From positions 16,338,309 to 16,402,308 of the forward strand of contig OY978525.1 in the NCBI GenBank assembly GCA_963854835.1: a stretch of DNA of 64,000 nucleotides. The letters run 5' to 3'. The notes beneath the pieces were generated by a model, which saw only the letters and a list, made by a program, of their open reading frames with translations, did not search any database and was not told the origin of the DNA. Source of the DNA: Megamerina dolium (taxonomy: Eukaryota; Arthropoda; Insecta; Diptera; Megamerinidae). Below, one piece after another: positions 1-11,270 of the stretch (the first letter of the stretch is position 1; each line of letters opens with the position of its first letter). The position numbers were made by a program, and so were the translations under genes.

Positions 1-300
1 TGATTCCCAGTAAGTTTTTGGGTGGTCAACCTTTTACCAATTTCTATAAGCAATAAAAAACGAATTGATAATGTGATAAATAATTATTTCTCTTGAAATG
101 CACAATTCAAGAATTCTTTTTAATTTAAAACTATCATTAAAAAATTCAAATGTTTATTGAATACACCATTGAACATTATTATACCTGAATTGAAACTACT
201 TACTTTCTGTAATTAATAGTATGTTTGACAATATGTAATGAAAATAGTAGTTATAGAAAGTAGGTGGTTTTTTTTTACATTTATAACTAAATATTAAAAC
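1..300. other. AT-rich upstream intergenic DNA
   Basis: No coding signature is visible. The stretch is AT-rich, with short A and T runs, and lies distal to the attacin promoter. It may hold distal enhancer sites, but I recognise none with confidence. Confidence 0.6.
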
Positions 301-305
301 TACAA

Positions 306-315
306 GGGGATTCTC
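306..315 (+). promoter_or_regulatory. kappaB-like site (distal) of the attacin gene
   Basis: The sequence GGGGATTCTC fits the insect NF-kappaB consensus GGGRAYYYYY at every position. It lies about 205 bp upstream of the TATA box. Relish or Dif/Dorsal binding at such sites is established for fly attacin genes; binding here is inferred. Confidence 0.65.
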
Positions 316-436
316 AAAGTCCAACTTGCTTGCGTAGAAGCAGTGTATCAGTTATAAAAACATACATATTTAATTATATCAATATTGATAACAAAAGACA
401 ATTTATTTTCACCTGAAAAAGTATATGAATGAAAAA

Positions 437-446
437 CGGAATCCCC
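437..446 (-). promoter_or_regulatory. kappaB-like site (proximal) of the attacin gene
   Basis: Read on the minus strand this is GGGGATTCCG, which matches the kappaB consensus except at the last base. It lies about 70 bp upstream of the TATA box, a common position for Relish sites in fly antimicrobial-peptide promoters. Confidence 0.65.
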
Positions 447-487
447 TAAAGATGTAAATTCATCCCATACGAGACAGCGCAAATAAC

Positions 488-494
488 TGATAAG
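488..494 (+). promoter_or_regulatory. GATA-factor site
   Basis: TGATAAG is a canonical GATA-factor motif located between the proximal kappaB-like site and the TATA box. Neighbouring GATA and kappaB sites are typical of fat-body immune promoters in flies. Such a short motif can also arise by chance in AT-rich DNA. Confidence 0.45.
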
Positions 495-516
495 AAAGTG
501 AACGAATTGCAAATTG

Positions 517-524
517 TATAAAAG
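517..524 (+). promoter_or_regulatory. TATA box of the attacin gene
   Basis: TATAAAAG lies about 120 bp upstream of the start codon. Transcription would be expected to begin about 25-30 bp downstream, near 545-550, giving a 5' UTR of about 95-100 nt. Confidence 0.7.
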
Positions 525-644
525 CTTAAGTTAACATTGAGCAGATCATCAAACAACGATTAGCTTTCAATTAAACAATTCACTCGTATCTAAAACGAAA
601 ACTTAATTATTACATAAATACTCGTAAATATAACTCAGTACAAA

Positions 645-1399
645 ATGAAACTAGCTGTTTGTATTATTGTAGCGGTTGCACTCTTTGGCGCTCTAACTGA
701 AGCATATCCCGAACGAAGAACGGTGATTGTTTACACTCCACCAACAAAAGCTAATCGTCAACGACGTGCTGTTGCTGGTGGACAAGTGATGACGAATCCC
801 AAAGGTGGTACTGATTTGCGTCTTCAAGCTCAGGAAGGTATTGGTAATCCTAATCACAATTTAATTGGCACCGTTTTTGCTTCTGGGAATTCCGATAAAG
901 GTCCAATTGCCACTGGTAGTTCGTTAGCATATAACAAGTAAGTTTGAACTGCAGTTGGTAAAAATAATATATATTTCAAATTTTGTCTCTGAATTTTAGT
1001 AATGGTCTTGGAGCCTCCATCTCGCAGCAACATATTCCCGGCGTGCGTGATACTAACACACAGAGTCTTAATGCGAATCTCTTCAATAATGGTGTACACA
1101 GTGTAGATGCGAATGTTTTTAAATCTCAAAATGAATTGGCCAATGGATTCAAATTTGATCGCAATGGTGCTGGCGTGGATTATTCACACATCAATGGACA
1201 TGGTGCCAGCCTGTCACACAGCAATATTCCCGGAATCGGTAGTCAATTGGAATTGGGTGGCAAAGCCAATATTTGGCAATCACAAGATCACAATACACGT
1301 CTGGATTTGACTGGTAGTGGTTCGAAATGGACCAGTGGACCACTCAGTGGTCAAAAGGATTTTAATGCCGGATTTGGTTTGACACACATGTTCGGTTAA
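645..1399 (+). CDS. Att: Attacin family antimicrobial preproprotein (2 exons)
   Basis: Attacins are secreted glycine-rich peptides made by fat body and haemocytes; they act on the outer membrane of Gram-negative bacteria. The coding sequence joins 645-937 and 1000-1399 across a 62-bp GT-AG intron (938-999, donor GTAAGT, acceptor TTTTAG). The join restores the attacin motif YNNNGLGAS and gives 230 residues, within the usual attacin range. Residues 1-20 are a signal peptide ending LTEA. Residues 21-41 are a short prodomain ending in RQRR, a furin-type site. The mature chain from about residue 42 (189 residues) carries the attacin N-terminal region and the glycine-rich domains, with repeated G, N and H-containing turns such as QQHIPG and SHSNIPG. 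It ends HMFG before TAA. Start chosen: the ATG in AAAATG that opens the signal peptide. Two kappaB-like sites, a GATA site and a TATA box lie upstream. The gene looks intact. Which attacin paralogue it is cannot be told. Confidence 0.95.
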
Positions 1400-1520
1400 A
1401 CATTAGTCATGAAAAATAAATTCGAAAATGTAGATGAAATTTGTAGCAATATGCAATATTTAGCTAATTATTTATTTATGTTAAGGACTATAAACGAAAT
1501 TATTAATTAAATCTTAAAAA
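1400..1520 (+). other. Probable attacin 3' UTR
   Basis: An AATAAA polyadenylation signal at 1415-1420 lies only 16 nt after the stop codon. The AT-rich tail beyond could supply further signals. The true cleavage site is not visible from sequence alone. Confidence 0.45.
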
Positions 1521-4440
1521 TTCAAATTTTTTTATGTAGTTTATTTTTAATGGATTAAGAAATGTTAGGAAATTTCTATTTTAAAGACTTTTGTGTTGTT
1601 CACGTATATGGATACATATCATTTTATACTTAAGTTTAAAACCTTCACAAGTGTTTGAGACTTATAGATTGTGGTTATCGAACTTCGAGCGAGGACTTCG
1701 TAGTATGTACTTTCGTTCAATGCGTAAATGTTTTAGATTATTTAGTAGCATTTGAAAGTAATTTTTCAATTTTGAAATATTGCTGATATTTGTATCACAA
1801 TAAAATTGAAAATCAAATATACAATACGAGTGAACACACACGCACTCGTCGCTCAGTGGAAATCGTCTAAGTGGACGATTTAATATTTTATATTTCTTAA
1901 TATTCCTATTCGAGCACATGTTGCTAAATTCAATTGCTATATGTAGTTATTTCAACATATTTAATTCAATTTATGCGCATGACATTTACTCATCAATAAA
2001 GGAAGCTTTCATATACGCTTAGATTTATGTATATAAACAAAGAGTCTTGAATATATTTCATTATCTATGGAAAAAAACTTTTATGTAATTTTGTCATAGA
2101 AAAGAAAATATCAAAGAAAATTAAAATGAGCTACTTGAGCTAATAATAATATCAGTTTTACTTAACTATTGTCAATTTTTCGCCCAAGAGTAGCTCAAAA
2201 CCAACACATACGCTTCAGTAAATGTCAAACGCAAAAATAAAAAGCTTCATGTAACAGCTAAGAATTGAAGCTGTAATGTCAAAAGGAAAATAAGCAACAG
2301 CATAAATAACAGTATATATCGTCAAGTATGAATAAAGATAAAAATAAGCATGGCGCCATACTTCCGCTCCCACATTAACCATCGAAATATACACAGAAAG
2401 ATATGACGATTTTTAGCGAAATAAGAAATAACAAATTAAATAAGTACAAAATTTTATTTAAAGAATGAGTGAGTGAGAGAGAGAGAGATGGTGAGAGAAA
2501 TAAAAGTTGAATTTATTAAATTTTCTCACCGTTTCACTTTAGGCTAAGCTTTTTATTCGCATACATATTAACATATTGGTGAACAAATGAGTCGAACCAA
2601 CTTGGTTGGTTGGTTGGTCGGTCGATTATTGTTGAATTGAGTTGAATTGTTATTGCTGTTGTTGTTGTATATATATGAGTGTGCCTCTGTGTGTGTGTGT
2701 GTTTGAATGAAATGTGAAAAATTTGCTACGGAAGAGCAATGAAATTGTGTATTGAGCGAGTCAAGTTTGTTACTCCGTGCTGCAAAATTCTAATATCCTA
2801 TCGATTACGGAACGGATTCTTTAAAGTTGAATGGCATAAATATATATATATAGTAAAAAATAATACAAAAAAAAAAAATATTGAATTATTATGTGTAGAT
2901 ATAATAAAGGTAATTATTGAAAAAATTTCAGAGGTGGAAAATAAATAAAAGAATAAAGTGAAAATGTTCAATGCTTTGGAAAAATCGAAAAAGAAAGAAA
3001 GTGTGAGAATATGGCCTTCAAAATGAAATTCTAGACAATTATGCTGTATAAAAAAAGGAATGTATATATAAGAATGTGTATGTACAATATATACATATGT
3101 CAGTATGTATATATTAAAAATTCGTCTACAAAGATTCCACAATGTGACTATGTACTTACGACTATTTATAATAAAAATAATATATTCTTTGAAAATAAAG
3201 TGAATGATTAAAAATGAGGAGATTTGAACGTGAAAGAAGAAAATTCATATATTCACTTATAGATGTTGATATTTAAAGAACTTTTTAAAAAAGTTAACGA
3301 AAAGTGTATTTTCTAGTAAAAATATGTTGTTTTTTGGTCTCCTTGACGTACACAAAATCAATTTTTGATTGGAAGAAGAAGAAGAAAAACAAAGCAAAAT
3401 TAATAAATCAACCTAATTGCTTTAACCTTTTGTGTGTACAGTGAGCAATGAAAATGTCAAATTTCATTAGCAAATAAGTTAATTGATTTTATGCCTGTCC
3501 CTTACACTACAACCAGTCAAAAATGTGTGCCAATAATAGAGGATATTTTCTGTAAGACACTAGAATTATTCGGAATTCTGTATTAAGCGTCTCTATTCAT
3601 TGAAATTATTGTGCAAATTTATATTATGAGATTTCACAATTATTCATTTGGAAACTGAAACGAATTATTCGCAATATAAATTCGCTTGTATACTGTATAC
3701 ATTATAAAGGGTACTTTTTTAAGGCCTACATACGATTAATAAAAAGTTAAATTTTTGTTGAGTATTTGATTGTCAATTGGCTTTGAAAGTCTTGTTTGAA
3801 TATGAACATATGGGAAATTCGACTTTCTAAGTCATTTTCTTTTTTCTTGGGTTTGTGACATAGCTGAGCGATTTAATATGCTCCAAGAGTTTGCGTCTTT
3901 CCATGTAGAAAATTGGCTTTTAATTCGGAAATACACAATTTATTGATAATTGTAAAGATTTTTGTTCTAAAAATTTAATTGAATTCAATCGTTTAAGTTT
4001 TCAGGCAACAATTTGTCCTTTTAAATCATGCAGACCGCTAAATAAGCGAATGGCAATTTTTACCAAAATAAAAATTGGTCATCAAAGTGCTTCTAAAATA
4101 GCTTTGTGACTTATGTAAAAAAAAAAAAATTAAGAAAATAGTTGTCGCCAGAGAACTACCATACAGAATTGCCCCAAATAAATGTAAATATGTAGCCTCC
4201 TTCCAATATGTTTAAATTTATATTGAAATAGAAGCTATGTTCAATGTTTTCGGAGCTTGTAGTGACAAACAATTTATAGCCTGCATTTAAAAAGCTTTCA
4301 TTTGTAACATCCAACAGAAGAATCACTATTTGAGGTGACTTAATCATGTGGTCGTCTGTTCGTTTTTCTATCAACACACAATTTACTCACAACAATTGCA
4401 GTAATTATTAAGCAATTTTGCTGAAAATTGATAAATATCT
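1521..4440. other. Intergenic AT-rich DNA, no gene seen
   Basis: Only short shadow frames occur. Simple repeats include a GAGA-rich run at about 2466-2500 and TTG/GT runs at about 2640-2702. No transposase, reverse transcriptase or RNA gene signature was found. Confidence 0.55.
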
Positions 4441-5000
4441 TTAGTTTTACTAAAGGATGAGCAAATACGTAAATAGGTGAAATCGGATGAAAACTACTCT
4501 TACGTTCCATACAAAAATATATTGTTTTTATACTTTGTGCGCTTAAATATAAAGCTATAGAACTTAAACTCAGAATATAAGGTTAATATTGCCAAAAAAT
4601 ACACACGTTTCAAAATGGTTCCAATCGGATAAAAATTTAGCTTACCTCCCATACAAATATAGGCTTCCGTATGTACATTTTTAAGCTATGCGCTCGTAAA
4701 TATGAACCTCTCAAGTTTGAACTCAGTTTATACGCTAACACTTACTAATGTTTATACGAGTTTAAAAATATATGTAATTGAACAAAAACTACACCTACCT
4801 CCCATACAAATGTATGCTTTCAAACGTATGTTTTTTATATTTTTCGCATGAAAATATTAAGTTATCAAGCTGAAATTAGATATATAAGATTATATTTGCT
4901 ATTGAATAGAAAAAATTAAGTATGGATGAAATTGGATAAAAAACACACGTACCTCCCATATAAAAAAGTGTTTCCGTGAATATGCTTTCACATTTTTTGA
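4441..5000. repeat. Diverged tandem repeat, ~150-bp unit
   Basis: The core CCTCCCATACAAA, or a close variant, recurs at about 4505, 4645, 4798 and 4951. Each copy follows an ATCGGATAAAAA-like stretch and precedes a TTTC-rich stretch. The spacing of 139-154 bp implies about four decayed tandem units. The core resembles one in the 37.3-38.2 and 50.4 kb repeats, so a shared family is possible. Confidence 0.5.
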
Positions 5001-6770
5001 GGGTTAACTTCTATGCGAACTATTGTTACTACTAGCATTTTGTGAAAATATAATCTGGTATTTCATACGAAATGCCATCAAATAGATGTTAATTTTATTC
5101 TAGTTTTATTACATCCTCAACTCATAGCCGATTTCATGATCAAATTAGAATGGTTTCAAAAGAATATGTACATACTTAGGTATACAAATAAAATATTTTA
5201 ATTATTTCAATAATCGTAAGCAATTTATGTATCCTTTTTGCAAAAAGGTGCACACAAACGATTATAGACAGTGTTGAAATATTTATAAATCTTTACAACT
5301 TTGTTTGGTAAAATACCTACACAAAATATCTACATAGGTATATTGTATATATACATACATATATATACTAGTAACATATACATGCATAGTTATAATTATA
5401 TCATCGTAACCAAGGCAATTCGTTTAAATCTATTTTCGATGGTGTGTGTGTTTTTGTTTGGTCGACTGCTTTCCTTTTTGATTATAATCAAAATTATAAT
5501 GTAGGTACTGATTGTTATTGTTGTAGAGTGCGTGAGAGTATATTATTAAAATTACAAATACATACATATATGTATATATAATCAAATGTATATATATGTA
5601 AGGACATCTAAGGAAAGCTTTAAATATGTTTATTATTTGAATGAAATTACTCTTTTACCATTTTCTTCTATTACTTTTACCTTGTCTTCATGTTCTCTAC
5701 TCACATTCCTATACTCCTTTCTCTTCTTTCAACATTTCCTATTTATTCATCTTCATTTACGTTCAATTTCATTTCCATCTAAAGCATTTCAATTTCAATG
5801 TTTGTGTTGTTATTGTTTGTTTTACCTTCCGTCTCTTTTGTACATAAAACTTAATATTTATTTTAATTCTTTTTTCTATTCTTATTTTCATTTTGCATAT
5901 TATATACAAAATTCCTATACGTACATTACATATTATGCTTTCAATGTTAAACGCCTAACTATGTCAATTATCACAATTGGAATATATGAGTATGAGTATT
6001 TTGTGTGTCACTCTCATCATCATCACTTAGGGCGTCATAATTATTTGAGTTCGGGTGCAAAGCGGTGTCAATAGATATATTTAGGTGATTCATAAGATCC
6101 CATGAATTCATATGTTATAATTTCAAGTTGAACGAAGAAATCAAAAATGCTGTCATAATTGACAACACTTAGTCAGCTGATTTTCTTCTTGTTCTTTTTA
6201 TTTGGCCATTACAACCGGGTATCGATTTTGACAGAATCTTTTATTTAAAATGCCAAAAGAAAGTGAAAAAACGGAAATATAACTGCTTTGTGCAAAAAAA
6301 TACGTACATATTCATTTTCACGCGTCGTAGAAGAAGAAGAAGAAATAAAAAGAAACAGCTAAGATGAGTTACAAGACCAAAAAACAAAGGTTACAGAGTT
6401 GTATTTTCTTAAGCTTTTTACATTATTGTATAAAATTATGATAATATGACAATATGATGTGTTATGATACCTTATGAATACCCTAATTGTTTTGTGATTG
6501 TTGTATTACAAATGAGATAAATGCTTATATAGAGAAAGTAAAGAGACTAGAACAACAACAACTACTACTACATTGGAGCAAGGACACAATCCTTGTTCAT
6601 CAAGAGGACCACACCAAAGCAGACTGAAGTCTGTTAGAGGATATGAGCCCTACGGCTGATATCGCTGAGGGCCAACCACAAGTGTTACGAGAACTGCGAC
6701 CATACGAGGTCTTTTGTACTCAAGCCCACCTATGACACTAAAATCTCCTCTACCCTTTTAAAAAAATATA
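5001..6770. other. Intergenic AT-rich DNA, no gene seen
   Basis: The 162-residue open frame at 5586-6074 is dominated by F, S, Y and L from T-rich DNA and shows no domain, so I do not treat it as a gene. The somewhat GC-richer stretch at 6540-6770 could be the 3' flank of the LINE remnant that follows, but I do not recognise it. Confidence 0.5.
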
Positions 6771-6774
6771 GAAT

Positions 6775-7560
6775 TGATCTTGTAGAACTTTTGATAATTG
6801 AGGCTGGTGTTGGGAAACTCAGCTGAAAGTGTGAAGCAAAGCCTGGCCAAGGCTGGGCATTCGAAAAATGTCCATGTCAGACTATAATCCCATTTAGTGG
6901 AAGTGGTACTTTAACCAGTTATGTCCTGAGAAATAGAAATACAAATAGTAGATTTGTTCTAATTCTAATTCTAATGTTCTAGTTCTAATTCTGGCTAATT
7001 CTGTTAAAAGCTTTATCAAAGCTGGTAAGGGGTTTCACTTGGCGGAGACCTATCCAATTTGTCCATTGTATTTGGTATTTGTCATGGTAATGTTTTTCTA
7101 TCATAGCTTTGGCCAATGCCCAGCTTATACCACAGAAAGGTTCTGGGCCTGTCAGTGGAGAAGACGAGCCAGCTCTCGCTAGATTGTCCGCCACTTCATT
7201 GCCGTCAATTCCGTTATGCCCCGACATGCAACACAATCTGACCTTATTTTGCATAGAAAGTTTTTGTAGGATAAGGAAGCATTCGATGACTAGTTTGGAA
7301 GAGAACTCCCATGTGGGGAGAGAGATTTGTTGGCAGTTTGGCTATCTGAGTAGTCTGGAAGTAGAAGTCACCCTTGGTAGAGCCAGATTGCCAAGGGAAG
7401 CCTAGCTTAAAATAGGAGGGTGGCAGGTATTCTGAGTTCGGATATTAAGACCGTGCACCCTCATGGCCAATGCATCTATCGGCATATGCTGTTTCACCTT
7501 AGATTTGGGGTATTTTTTAAAGAGTTTGTATCTCTACGCGCGACTGCCATTTGCCAGAAC
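6775..7560 (-). mobile_element. Decayed non-LTR retrotransposon (RNase H region)
   Basis: The minus strand encodes the C-terminal part of a LINE polyprotein. The frame at 7254-6985 contains HNGIDGNEVADNLARAG, which matches the last conserved block of LINE-encoded RNase H (usually GHxGIxGNExADxxA). It is followed by GPEPFCGIS, typical of the region after RNase H in I/LOA-type elements. Farther along, around 6950-6900, a short stretch LTGHNWLKYHFH resembles the block before the terminal zinc knuckle. Stops and frame changes interrupt it on both sides. No reverse transcriptase domain is visible, so the copy is a 3' fragment. Confidence 0.75.
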
Positions 7561-7779
7561 TCAAGTATAGACGATTCTAAGCTAGAGCCTGTTTCTAGCC
7601 GCCCCCACGGAGAGGGTGTAGTCGCACTACTGTGGTGCACATAGTTACGGCACGTACAGTAATGTGTTACATGTAAATTCCCTTGTGTACCTATCGGCTG
7701 ATGGCCTTCGGTACCCTTATATTATTTACAATTTTTCAAATTCTCAAAAAATTTGTTTTCTTGGGGTGGTTGGACGGTT

Positions 7780-8420
7780 TTTTTTTAGAGTGAAGTACTT
7801 TCCGATGTGGATAAATCGGTATAGCAGTTATCAAAATCAGGTAATCCAAAGGTCATTTATACTCAGTAAGGTTTTCAATTTCAACATTGACAGATTGACA
7901 CCGCAACAAAGCTTGCAAATATTGAAATTTTATTACGAAAATCGTGGGGTTCTGTCATCCAATCTCAAAGCTCTAAATGGCTATATTTTATGGTCGACAG
8001 TGATGAAGATTATTTTTGGCTCAGTGAGTATGTGAACAAGCAAAATTTGTCGTATTTGGAGTGATTGCTACAGAGCAATGATAACTGACTTTTTGATTCC
8101 CTACTTGCGTGGTATCAATGTGGAAGAAATGTGGTTTCAGCAAGACGGTGCTACATGTCTTACATCGAACATAATAATCGATTTATTGAAGTGTGCCTGT
8201 GAACTATCCTTCAAGATTTTGCGATTTAAGGTCTCTGAAATTTTTTTGTGGGGATATGGAAAGTTAATGCTGATAAACAAGCAACTTTGAATGAATTGCA
8301 AGCCAGCCAACATTGAGCGCACTATTGCCAAAGTTATGCCCCACAAGGTAACCGAAATTTTATTATCGTTCGGTAGGTAATTTACGAAAGCTGATATACG
8401 AATATCTAATATCATTTATA
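7780..8420 (+). pseudogene. Rosa-like (DD41D) mariner transposase relic
   Basis: Three pieces of one transposase follow in order. About 7891-7970 encodes LTPQQSLQILKFYYENRG, the N-terminal helix-turn-helix start. About 7993-8066 encodes DEDYFWLSEYVNKQN, around the first catalytic Asp. About 8078-8180 encodes EEMWFQQDGATC, around the second Asp, and about 8238 on gives IFLWGYGK, just beyond the third Asp. The block with the third Asp (normally SCDLTPxD) and much of the N-terminal half are deleted, so it cannot be active. WFQQDGATC plus LWGYxK is characteristic of the rosa group. No clear terminal inverted repeats were found. Confidence 0.8.
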
Positions 8421-8894
8421 AAATATAAAATATTAATCTATATATATTTAAGAAGGCCTTAGGGTATATTATACAACTGTCATATGTTGAAGTAGTAATT
8501 TCTATTAATTCCCACATTTACATATTATATTGCATTATACCTTCTTTTTCTCTCTTTCTTCTTCTAACTGCTTTCAATCGGCTATTATATTTGGCACCAT
8601 ACGTACAAATATATTTAACAGTCATTGCCATCTTTTAGCATTGTTCTCGTATTTACTTATTTCCTCTACGTAGACATTTGTAATTACAACATTGACATTT
8701 GTCAATGAGGATTAACAATGAATATATTATGTGTCAGATGTGTGCCAACATGTGTAACAAAAGCATTGAAGTCATCGTTTTTGACTTTATTGTATTTTAT
8801 TTTCTTGGCAATATTGAAATTGATACATTGTCATTAGCTCGATAACCTTCAAGAAGGGTATAGTATTTCATATTAGATATGAATTAAATAAATA

Positions 8895-9254
8895 AAATTA
8901 AATATGTGGCACTTAAGGCCGCGAAAGTCTCTTTCGCCGAGCTTCTCTTCTATTACTGTTGTGCGTGTTAAATTTTGGACAGAATTACAAGGGACCTAGT
9001 TATTTTAGCCGGTTCCGAACGGCAGAATCTTTGTGACATCACTTGTTCTGAGCTTTGTCACAGAGTTCTTTTAGAAGCTTTTTCATGGCAGGTTGTTACT
9101 GTCGGAAGAATTGCCAATTGCTTGCTGACAGGTGGGTACCGTTCGAAAGAAAAATCTTTTTGATATTAAATTTGATATGCTTCAGCCGGGGATTGAACCC
9201 ACGACCTACAGATCAGAAGGCTAACACATTAACCACTGAGCTACGGTATTCACC
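8895..9254 (-). mobile_element. tRNA-derived SINE, full-length, type A tail
   Basis: Read on the minus strand from 9254, the element starts with a tRNA-like head. The A box region is TAGCTCAGTGGTTA and the B box GGTTCAATCCC. The family body follows, with GTGATGTCACAAG-type and CGTTCGGAACCGGCTAA blocks, ending in the type A tail (GTGCCACATA then A/T). A small insertion, GGTGAATACCG instead of GGTGCCG, marks the 5' end. No clear target-site duplication was found. Confidence 0.85.
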
Positions 9255-9379
9255 GGATTACCATACAATATTTAACAGTACCATTTTATCAGTTGAAATT
9301 TGCTTTATTAGAAAAGGAAGGCATTCCCATTTTTTATGGAACAACATCTTATTTATGTGGCTTCCTCGGTTAACTTCGC

Positions 9380-9840
9380 AGTAACGAAACTTGCCAAACG
9401 AATTTTTGATTCCGTTCTTCTGGCTATCCAATCTTTCATGCCACCCCACTAAAAGGGTTTAATCAATTGAACGTTTGATGGGCTATATGGCATAGTGTGT
9501 CATCCTTGTGAAACCACAAATCGTCCAAGTCCATGTCTTACATTTCAGCCCATAAACTGTCGGTAAAAATGACTCTTTACGCGAATTCGCGGGCAGCAGG
9601 CGTGTGGGGTCTAAACTTCATTTTTTTGGACACTTGGACACTCACTTTGGAAATGAGTTTGCAATATTTCGTAACGTTGTTCAAGCGTAAAGTGTTTCAT
9701 CTCATTCCACGGACCTTATGGTACAACAGTCTAGCTGGGCGGTTTAGCAGCTGCAAAAGGCTGGCAGTGTCAAAAAAACCAATCGCAACCAACCAATTGC
9801 AGTCGCCTGCTGCACCACGCTGTATATATAAATAGAATAC
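9380..9840 (-). pseudogene. Second rosa-like transposase relic
   Basis: The minus strand at about 9565-9450 reads DMDLDDLWFHKDDTLCHIAH, which aligns with the rosa-group block around the second catalytic Asp (DDxWFQQDGATCHTA). Stops lie on both sides. Upstream, 9600-9830 shows only weak coding character. It is an old fragment, less certain than the copy at 7.8 kb. Confidence 0.55.
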
Positions 9841-10654
9841 AAGTAAATTGCAATATTCTTATCAATTATGTTTTGTATGACTATTTATTTATTAATTTTT
9901 TATTAAAAATAATTTTCTATGGAATTTACAACAATCGCTTTCTTGTCACTAAAAATGCTTTGCTTGTGATTTATTTAGCTATATAATTAAAAAAATATTA
10001 TTTTGTTAGCGGGAATTTTTAAAAATACCAATTTGTTTTTTTTTTTTTAATGAATAAAATAAATTAATTTTTTTGTAAATTATTGCTGGGTGTTGTTGGT
10101 TGCAGCAGACTACTTTTCTAAAAAAAAAAACAGTTTGAGTGGAGGATGAGATTTCCTTCAGGATGCCCATACAAGCCATTTGTATGGCTTCTATATTTAC
10201 AAAATGTTTTTCTTTAAAAATAAATTGAATTTTGATGAAACTTTGAAATTCGAACGACAACAAATGGCGAAGTTAACAGGTAAAATGCGATTTTTAGTCA
10301 ATCAGTAATTCAAATTACTTTCTGTATGATATTCTGGTCGAATATGATGGATACTTCATTAAGCCAAGATCGAATTGTAGCTGGGCTAAGTCTAACGAAT
10401 CCTTTGTAGGCAATGCTCTTGGAATCTTAATGGAATCAGCGGAAATGTTACTCATCGTCGGGTTAAATACGCCTAAAGATCTTGCGAAGGATCTGGCTCG
10501 AAAACTCCAATCGAATAGTGTATTTAATTTAAATATTTAAATAGTATTTAATTTAAATATTGAAAACACAACACTATGAAACTTAACCTCACCAATTGAA
10601 CTCTATAAAATTGTAAAAAAAAGTTTAAGCAAACAGGAAAAGACTTATTTATTC

Positions 10655-10689
<35 letters not shown>

Positions 10690-10769
10690 TCATGCATTTA
10701 ATGTGTCAACAACACTGCATTGTCTACCATTTTGCTATTCATTTCAATTTTTTGCCCTCTCTCTTACAG
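9841..10769. other. Intergenic DNA upstream of the transporter gene
   Basis: No gene seen. It holds a 27-base A run at about 10661-10687. A strong splice-acceptor-like stretch (CCCTCTCTCTTACAG, ending 10769) lies about 500 bp before the transporter start codon and could begin a 5' UTR exon. The partner donor would lie upstream and was not identified. Confidence 0.45.
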
Positions 10770-11270
10770 TTGCAGTCGTATGGAATTATGATCATTATTA
10801 AAACACTGGTAGAACAAAAGGATATTTAAACAAGAAACGTTGAGCATGAATAAAAGTCAATCTGACTGGGAACCACAATACTAAAGAGTTCAAGAAAACG
10901 GTAGTGAGGAAAGGAAGAAGAAGAAAAAACAAAAACAAAATAAAAATACAAAACGTGATTCAACGCAATCATTGTGTTCTGTATAACAAAGGCCATAATT
11001 ATTCTATGTGTAGAATATTGGCATTACATGAATGAATGTAGGTATATAAATAGTTACTTGGTGGTGGTGTTGGTGCTTAATTGAAAACAAAAACCGAAAA
11101 CAACGAAAACTAAAGCCTATTGAAAATTATAAAAGCAACTAAAACGGAACATTAACAATTACGCACAATTCTACAAGTTACCACCATCATATTCACCATC
11201 ATAATCAGGGGCAACAACATCAACTAGTCTACTTAGTGTAACTTCATTGGTCCATTTATTGTCGCCCAGC

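Noticed and set aside
5586..6074. 162-residue open frame rich in F, S, Y and L
   Set aside because: The composition follows T-rich DNA, there is no signal peptide or domain, and no splice or promoter context supports it.
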